Assembly (NCBI GenBank): GCA_000149265.1
Contig: CH003086.1
Span: 361,303-425,302 of the forward strand
Direction of reading: 5' to 3'
Length of the DNA: 64,000 nucleotides
DNA from: Ciona savignyi
Lineage: Eukaryota; Chordata; Ascidiacea; Phlebobranchia; Cionidae
Below, in pieces: positions 56,711 through 64,000 of the stretch. Numbering within the stretch: the stretch's first letter is position 1; the number at the start of each line of letters is the position of its first letter. The position numbers and the translations under genes are program-made. The notes under the pieces are model-generated. The model was not told where the DNA came from. It saw only the letters and a list, made by a program, of their open reading frames with translations, and did not search any database.

Positions 56711-59700
56711 TTATTTCGATTGATCTGGAGTTGACTTGCGCTTGCGACTTCGAACAGTCTTCGAGTTGGAGCTGTTTCCATTGGCAGCTGCAAGTTGCTG
56801 TAAATGCTGAGCAAGCGCCATCTACATAACAGAGTAACATGATTGGAAATTGCATTATAACGAGTGAACTAATTACCCTTATCAGAATTTGGATGGTCAA
56901 TTGAATACATGTGATTCTGGAACCAAACATACAACAAGAAATACAAATATAGAAACGGAAAGAAGAATGAAAAATGGCTACAATTACAAAATATCGTTCA
57001 TTCCACGTTAAGAGTGCCACTACAGAGTTATATGAGGTATGCATAGTTAGTAAAAATGACTGATGGTTTATACCTGTGGAGATGAAGTCTGCTCTACAGG
57101 CGAAGAGCGAACGGCGTTGAGAACTAATTGTTGTCCGGCCCGAAGTGGGAGTTGCTGTATCGTATTCTGAAATGAATTTTGTCGGAAATTCTATTATAGT
57201 GCATTTCCACGATGCATGTATTAATTCATACATAGCATAGCACAATTCTGGGCATAAACGGCACATTTCTGGTGTATTTGTGATAATGTTGAAAGCGACA
57301 TAAACGTCAAACTTGCCAGAAACATAATTACGCGTTTCTTTCCCGTATATTCTTTTCAACTACAACATAAAATTAAAATATTCGATATCACCAATTCCAG
57401 ACATTTTTATTCTTTTTGCAAACAATTTTACTCTTTTTGCAAATACGTTTTGTAATGTTCATAGATTAAAAAAAAATTATACTCGAGTGTCAACAACGTT
57501 TTAACCATTACTATTTTTTTAAATCCCTTTGAGTGCCTGCTATATGTTTCTACATGCAGAAACGATTGGGTTGGTTACCTAATTACAATCACTTTTCGTA
57601 TTTGATACAAAGTGCATAACGTGTGTTTCTGCAAGTACAAACTAATGGGTTCACGAGTTACTGATCCAAACATGTTATCCATGTATTTTGAATAAAGTAT
57701 TTAAAAATAATAATAAAAACAAAGAAAATATGCTTATTATCTCTAAAATTATTAACTTTATTTTTTGATTTACAGATCCAAACCATATTAGCTACTACCT
57801 TAAAAAGATTAAACTTGATTGCACATTTAATTCCTTTTTTAATGTAAATTAGGGTGTAAGTTACATTGATCACTACATTCAGGTAAATTTCTGGGGAATT
57901 GTTGAAAAAGGGTTAAAAAGGTATGCGTACACATTTTAGCGAAAAATCCCCCCGAGGTTTTTGTAAAAATTAAAGCCGAGTTAAACTATAAGCATGCCAG
58001 TTAGAATTACTGAAAATTTTCACACGCCGGTCACCAACGTGAGGCAGAAAATAAAGCAGGAAAAGAAAACGGGGTAAAACCTTTTGAAACTTTTAATTTT
58101 TGGCCTTTAGCATTCTACTTACAGATCCTGAAACTTGCACAAGTTGGACGGGTTGCTGCACATTACCTCCTCTTACGTTGAACGTAACAGTACCTCCTTT
58201 ATTCTCGGATTGTTGCGTCATAGGCTTCGCGATTCGGCTGCTTGTCACTGCGCGTAGTTGTTGACCTGCAGAACTTAAATTGTTCTCAACAACTCTTCAT
58301 CTCACTGTACTCCATTGAACATGGTATTAAACTTTTTTACTATATTATTTGCATTAAGGTAAGGTACAAATTATAATAAAATTTTTAGAAAATATAATAA
58401 ATAAAAATAAATTATTTAAGAAAAAGCCAAAACAGGCAAATGAAATGTTTTAAGGAAAATTGTAATTACGCAAAGATAGGTGGTAGGTTTCGAGGGAAGC
58501 AATTTGCTGTTTCATTAAAATTATTGACAATATAGAGATCAATGGACTATTGAAACGTATACTTGTTCATTTACACTTTTACCTTTTCATTATTCCTACA
58601 GATTTAATGAATGTTACCGAAGAAACGAAGGCAACTACAAACCTGATCAGCTGGCTCGTTTATTTACGCAGGTCGATATAATAGCGTACATAAATTCGTC
58701 TTTAAACGGGAAAGTGTCAAACATCACCGTTTGTAAAACACATTTCGCTTCTTCTCTATTTGTTTATAAATACTTGTGCAAACAGGATCCAAAACCACAA
58801 TCGCTATATTTTATACACGCAGAAACGAATCGGTTCGTAAGTTAACTTATTAATAAGGGATTCTACTCTCGTTAGATTTATGCATGTCTAGACCGTGCTA
58901 TATAACATTACTGAATGTTTTACCTTGGTTGTTAATATTGTTTCTGTGAATATTAACTGATGGTTCCCTTAATTATGGGTCACATTTGAAAAAAATAGGA
59001 CACATATTGTTTTTGTTCGTTTTGTTTGTTTTTTTTCTTTTTTTCGTCAAACGCTGGACAGGCATTTTTTGGACGGGCAAGATATATGTTTTAAAATGTT
59101 TGACGAATAAAAAGGGCCTTATAACTAACAGCCCTCAATTTTTTAAACTAGGCTAAAGTGAATTCGCATGCTTCGTATGAGGAGAGTGAACATGTTCATT
59201 CATTTATTCAAGATTACATGCGATAATATAGAATATAATACTAACCAGCAATGCTATTGTTGGTAACAATTGTAATTGGAGTAGATGATATATCGCTGCT
59301 GGCAATGGTGTAGTGTTGGTCTGTCATCTTTGAACTTTGTGCCTTGTCCTGGTTCACTGTATATTAAATTTCAATTAGGTTGTGAATATTAACTATTTAA
59401 TCACTGGCGTCTGGCGTGACCGCTATTTGTTTTCCGCAAGGCAAGGTGTTGGACATCTAAAATTGAAGTAACACAAACTATAAATACATTGCAGCATTAA
59501 CAGTAACCAGGATGTGGACCCACAGTTATCTACATAATCCACATATTTTAACAGCTGTTGTGCCTTCCTATTTATGAGATAAACATTAACATTCAATAAC
59601 TAACTTTGTGCAGCAAGTTGGGCGGCCAAGGCAGGTGGCAGTTGAGAGGCGGGTATTGTCACAGTACCCCCTGGCAATCTTGAACCAGTTAATTGAATGT

Positions 59701-62700
59701 TACCTAGCACCGTTGAGCCTTGTTGGGTGATCACATTTCTACCTCTGCAACGCATAAACAACATCATGTATTAATCCATTTCATTGCGGTATAACAAATA
59801 AATTTTGGACATATACATTTTTTTTTATATATAAGACTGGTTACAAGTATGAACATGGCATATATTTTGACAACTGATTGACAGCATATGCCCTTTACAG
59901 CCATAAGAACCCATCGAAAAGAAAACAAATTTACCATCAAATTTACCTAATTTGCAACATACTATTAACCAAATTACTATTTATGTGCACCTACTTTTTC
60001 ATATTTTTGCTTTCTTATTTTTAACTTTAAATCTAAATGTAACCTTTTTGGAATTTCCGGTTTTAAGATAAAAGAATGCCGGGGGGGGACACCAGGCAGC
60101 GATGCCATGGAGAGAGAATGATGGTCAATTGGTCAGTGCAATCAATTGTTTTACAGCATAAAATTCCAAAACAAACATAGTGATGAGTCTACTTTGGGTT
60201 AAAATCGTGGCCCATTAAAACAAATACACAATCACCTACCCAAACAAATTAATCGCCACTTGATGGGCTGTGGTGTTCGCTCCTCCTGCGATGGAGACCG
60301 GCATTTGGATGATCGTGTTCTGTTGTTGCTGAGGGGGTTTCTGCAGCCTTACCTGTCCCACCACCTGCTGCTGGGTATTCAACCCCATGTTTAACGGAAG
60401 TTGTACGCTGACCGACCCTCCTTGGTTAAGGGTGCTCTGCATGCTCTGGATAATGGCCCGTTGACAACAAAAGATAAATAGAAATAAAAAACTTAATTAA
60501 AAACCGATGGTTAATATCATACACACCATATAAATTGATTGACTTAATTGACTCGCATATTGCTGTATACCTTAAATTTTTTTAAGATTTCTATTAACCC
60601 ATTCTGCCAAAATCGTTATATTTTGACACTTTTAGATCACATACACTAAACAGACCTTTTTGCATTAGAACAATACGCAAAATTGGTACCAAATGGAATA
60701 CATATTAAATTTTTGAGTTGTAAGCTAATATAAGAACATGTCTGATCACTAGTCAAATGGCAGTGGGTTTATTAATTTCCGCTATCACATTATCAACTTA
60801 CCACCAATTGGTCCAAATTTTGAATCAAGTTTCTGTTTGTGGCTGGAGATTCCGGTGTAGTAGTGGGGCGTAGAGGGGTTCCAGACTGCCCAACGGGTGT
60901 GTTACTTAGCGATATTTGTTGGCCTTAATATGAAGTAGGAAATGTTCAAATATATATTCAAAGCAAAATCTTTTGTGGCTGTTTGATCATTAGATGTTGA
61001 TCATGGGATTATTTTTTACAAAAACAATAATTTATTACAGAATAAAATAGTATTATAAAGAGATAAAATGTTGGTTTAGTATGCCTATGGTTGTGTAACT
61101 AAAGATAGTGCAATTCAATTAAATCTACTGGATCAATGCAATAACCATAAGATTCCTTGCCCAATGCCGAGCTTCACAACCAAGCAGAAAGCGAATGACA
61201 GGGAATTTGAATATAACACCTATTCAAATGTATGGTAAAACTACATCCTGCAAAACAACATATATCAACGGAATCTGTTTTTTATGACCAAATAGAAGTT
61301 AAATCACATTAAAAAAGCACATTTAAAAACAAAAATATATACCTGCTTGGGTGAATCCAGGTTGAGTTGTGAAATTAAAGGAGTCTTGGGAGTTCTGCCG
61401 ACTACGCTTCTCATTGCTTGTTTCTTTGATCTGATAAATTCCACCATCAGTGCCAGTAAGCAGACTGATGGTTTCCCCATTTACAGAGCATTGTCGCTGA
61501 CTGATTACTCGTGCCCCAGGTATTGGGCTTTGAACAGGCACAGGGGATGAGGCAGAGATTGTGGGGTTCTGGTGGTTGGTTACTTGCCGGGGCAGCGGGA
61601 ACACAAAAGAACTGATATAGAAAAAAATTGCTTAACCATTTTCTTGAAGATAGAGGTCCACTGTACAAATTGACTAATGGAATATGAAGCTAAGCTGGAT
61701 AGACAAAACTAATCGGTTGCCCTTACTAGACATAGCCCGAACTGAATGGATTAATGGGTTGTACTTAAATTAAAAGAATGTTTGTCCTTTAAATACTAGT
61801 GGGCACAAATTTTAAAGATAATATATCGAAACAATTTATCTAACCTTTGCGGAGATGGTTGTAATGTTATTGTGTTCAAAGTGGGCGTTGTTATACCCGG
61901 TTGATTAGTTGAAGAAGTGGGGGGGATTTGTGTAGGCAAAGACGCAGTTCGCTGGGCAGGATTGATTGGTAGTGGTTGAACTGGAGCTGGTTTCACGATA
62001 TTATCCTGGAAATTGTAATTGGAAGATGGTGCTATAGTTAATGCAAAGCGGACTGGCGTCACACACTTAAAATCAATTAACTTTATTTTATTACCTGTAG
62101 CAAAAAAATAGATTAACACTTACATTCACTTTAAGCCGATGCCAGTGTTTAACAGGAATATTATTGATTGAGCCAACCGAATACAAAGATTTATCTTGTT
62201 CAAGCTGCCACGGTTGCTGCTGTAGTGGGATCTGGTATTTGGCAGTGTTTTGCTGCAATGGCCGACTCTGGATGTAGAAAATGTCAGTTATATTTAAACA
62301 AGGTATTTTGACACATAAAGGTGTTATTGTGAATGTCATTTTCCAGTTCTGGGAGTCTTCTATTTAAACACAATATTTAGCACTTAATAATTTTATATAA
62401 TGTATTGCCCACATTAATATACAAAACAATAAAACCGGGTGAAAAATAATAAATATTTTCTGATTGTATACAAGGACATTAGCATACCACAGTGATTGTA
62501 GCAGGTCTTCTACCATCCTCTGCAAATAATTCTTGATACTGAAGGATATACAAGTTTGCCCTTTGTTCTGTACCCAGAAAAAATCTAAAAATTTTTTTAG
62601 AGAATGAGAGCCAAGTAGAACATTTGTATAAGCACGATAGTCGCACCAGAGACTAGATATCCAGGTTTGAACACCATTTTAATTCGAGAAATAGTGTTTC

Positions 62701-63930
62701 AATATGTTGTTTAAAATTAAAGCAATATCAAATTAAAATTGAACTGCAGTAGCTCTAACAACCCAACTATTGGAACAAAAAAGGCCTGTTTTTCCATACT
62801 TGTGGATAAAAGTAAGTGTCCTACCATACTGTCATATTCAACCCAAATTGTATTTGTAAGCAGTTCAATTAAGAAAGGTTATTTTATGCTTATCTTGCAG
62901 ATATGCAGTTGCCCATCAAATCTAGGCAAAAAAACGTCATTGCATTGTCTTTCACAGGATAAGTATGTCAAGCATAATGATGACCAAAAACTTAACTGTA
63001 TTAGTGTAAAAAAAACTCTAACACCTAGTATTTATTTATTTCCCACAAAATAAGAACCCAATAAATGAATAATATATTTTTTGTACCTGCAGCTATTGGA
63101 AACGTCTTTTGCACTTTCACCTTGAATATATTTATTCGATTGCAGTTTGCCAAAATACTGCATATCAGACGGTCGTTGCAGGATTTTGATGAGGGAATAT
63201 ACATCACGATTTGCACCTTCAGATTTCAAATGGACTTGCTGCACTTCAAGCTGTGATCAGGTGCTTTTTAGTTTTGGTGTTCAATATATTTATGGTATGT
63301 ATAGTAGTGAGTGTAAAGTTTACAAACTTTTAAATAAAGTAACACATCATGAAAGTGAATTAAATAACTTAAAACAGTTAAAATTTCAGAATATCAGTAA
63401 TTTGAGAATTCCCTGTCCCACTTAGGATAGAAGCAAGGAAATAACTTACAACTTGGGAAAAATAATGCTAAATATGAAATTCCAAAATCATACTAGGTCT
63501 GATTCCGTAATAGAAGGAGGTCTAGGAGTAAGGGCTTTGGCATAGTTAACGACTTGTAATTCATGCTGAGGTGGATCCAATTCTAGTGGCAGCTTCCTCC
63601 ATGTGTCAACAACCTTTAACAATTAATATTCCATTAGTAATTAATATCAACTAACAAGAATGGTTGATTCGATATCTTATAATTATTAATAAAGCATCCA
63701 AAATTTCTTAATTAAACATATATTAAAAATCTTTGTTAAATGATTATATCTTGTTGACATATCCCAAACATCTTACATTCTTAGGTAACCTAATGTCACT
63801 GGTTGGGATAGCTCTCTTTGTGGAACGTAGCTTCTTTACAAAATCAAACAGTTTTAATGATGCAGGAGCTGCTCTGGTGCTCTCTTCCCATCTTCTCTTT
63901 AATCCAATTAACCCATTACGACGAACGCAC
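56711..63930 (-). CDS. Glutamine-rich, probably nuclear protein; 14 exons, 5' end outside the window
   Basis: Exons: 63777-63930, 63494-63613, 63087-63250, 62488-62584, 62124-62267, 61845-62005, 61343-61611, 60802-60923, 60240-60445, 59605-59744, 59246-59356, 58123-58265, 57074-57166, 56711-56821; about 675 residues visible, with consistent phases. The first four visible exons encode a folded-looking, charged region (NGLIGLKRRWEES, LFDFVKKLRSTKRAIP, VVDTWRKLPLELDPP, NRDVYSLIKILQRP, EQRANLYILQYQELF). The rest is low-complexity Gln/Thr/Pro/Val sequence (QKPPQQQQNTIIQMPVS, VRGGNVQQPVQLVQVSGS), as in activation domains of transcription factors. The tail SKTVRSRKRKSTPDQSK resembles a nuclear localisation signal. 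No DNA-binding domain is seen in the visible part. I do not recognise the family; a transcription or chromatin cofactor is an inference from composition. Confidence 0.8.
57167..59245. other. Two long introns of the Q-rich gene (around exon 58123-58265)
   Basis: Introns of about 0.95 and 0.98 kb. AT-rich with homopolymer runs (for example T tracts near 59030). Nothing recognisable in either. Confidence 0.5.
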
Positions 63931-64000
63931 CTAAAAAGGTTATATTTTGAAAACTGTTCAACGTCAGTAGAGTATTGCGTTGGTGCAGCATGCCAAAACA

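Noticed and set aside
56688-57359. 223-codon minus-strand open frame
   Set aside because: It reads through an intron in a frame different from the spliced exons at 56711-56821 and 57074-57166, which match each other in phase and composition.

Overview
The window looks like AT-rich, intron-dense nuclear DNA of an invertebrate deuterostome, most likely a tunicate of the Ciona type. Supporting signs are introns of a few hundred bases, an invertebrate outer-arm dynein gene, and a tRNA-derived short repeat found all over the introns. The species is an inference; the sequence carries no species label.

About 80% of the window (87-50738, minus strand) is one gene: an axonemal dynein heavy chain of the DNAH9/11/17 (outer-arm beta) class, closest to DNAH17 as I recall the family. 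I could follow it from start codon to stop codon through 88 coding exons, coding for about 4535 residues. All four nucleotide-binding P-loops, the stalk, the microtubule-binding domain and the C-terminus are visible. Reading phases agree at every junction except inside three exons (67, 69 and 78). There the conserved protein jumps frame, which means either sequence errors or real damage. One intron uses a GC donor.

The dynein introns hold other elements. A single-exon CCCH zinc-finger gene lies on the opposite strand (22164-23834). An old BEL/Pao LTR retrotransposon lies at 16699-19184. A 186-bp hAT-type MITE with perfect 8-bp target duplications lies at 32581-32766. A 498-bp mariner/pogo-type MITE with 30-bp inverted ends lies at 47173-47670. 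Copies of a roughly 300-bp tRNA-derived SINE are spread throughout.

Upstream of the dynein, after a 1.6-kb intergenic stretch with an RFX X-box-like site, comes a nine-exon minus-strand gene (52386-55687). It encodes a secreted protein of about 670 residues: signal peptide, trefoil-like domains, a Thr/Pro-rich mucin-like stretch, a third trefoil domain and five thrombospondin type-1 repeats. The right end (56711-63930, minus strand, 5' end outside the window) holds 14 exons of a glutamine-rich, probably nuclear protein with a basic C-terminal tail, which I do not recognise.

The genes do not form an operon or a shared pathway. The dynein is a ciliary/flagellar motor, the trefoil/TSP1 protein is extracellular, and the Q-rich protein is probably a transcription or chromatin factor. 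Exon edges were read by eye and may be off by a base or two.
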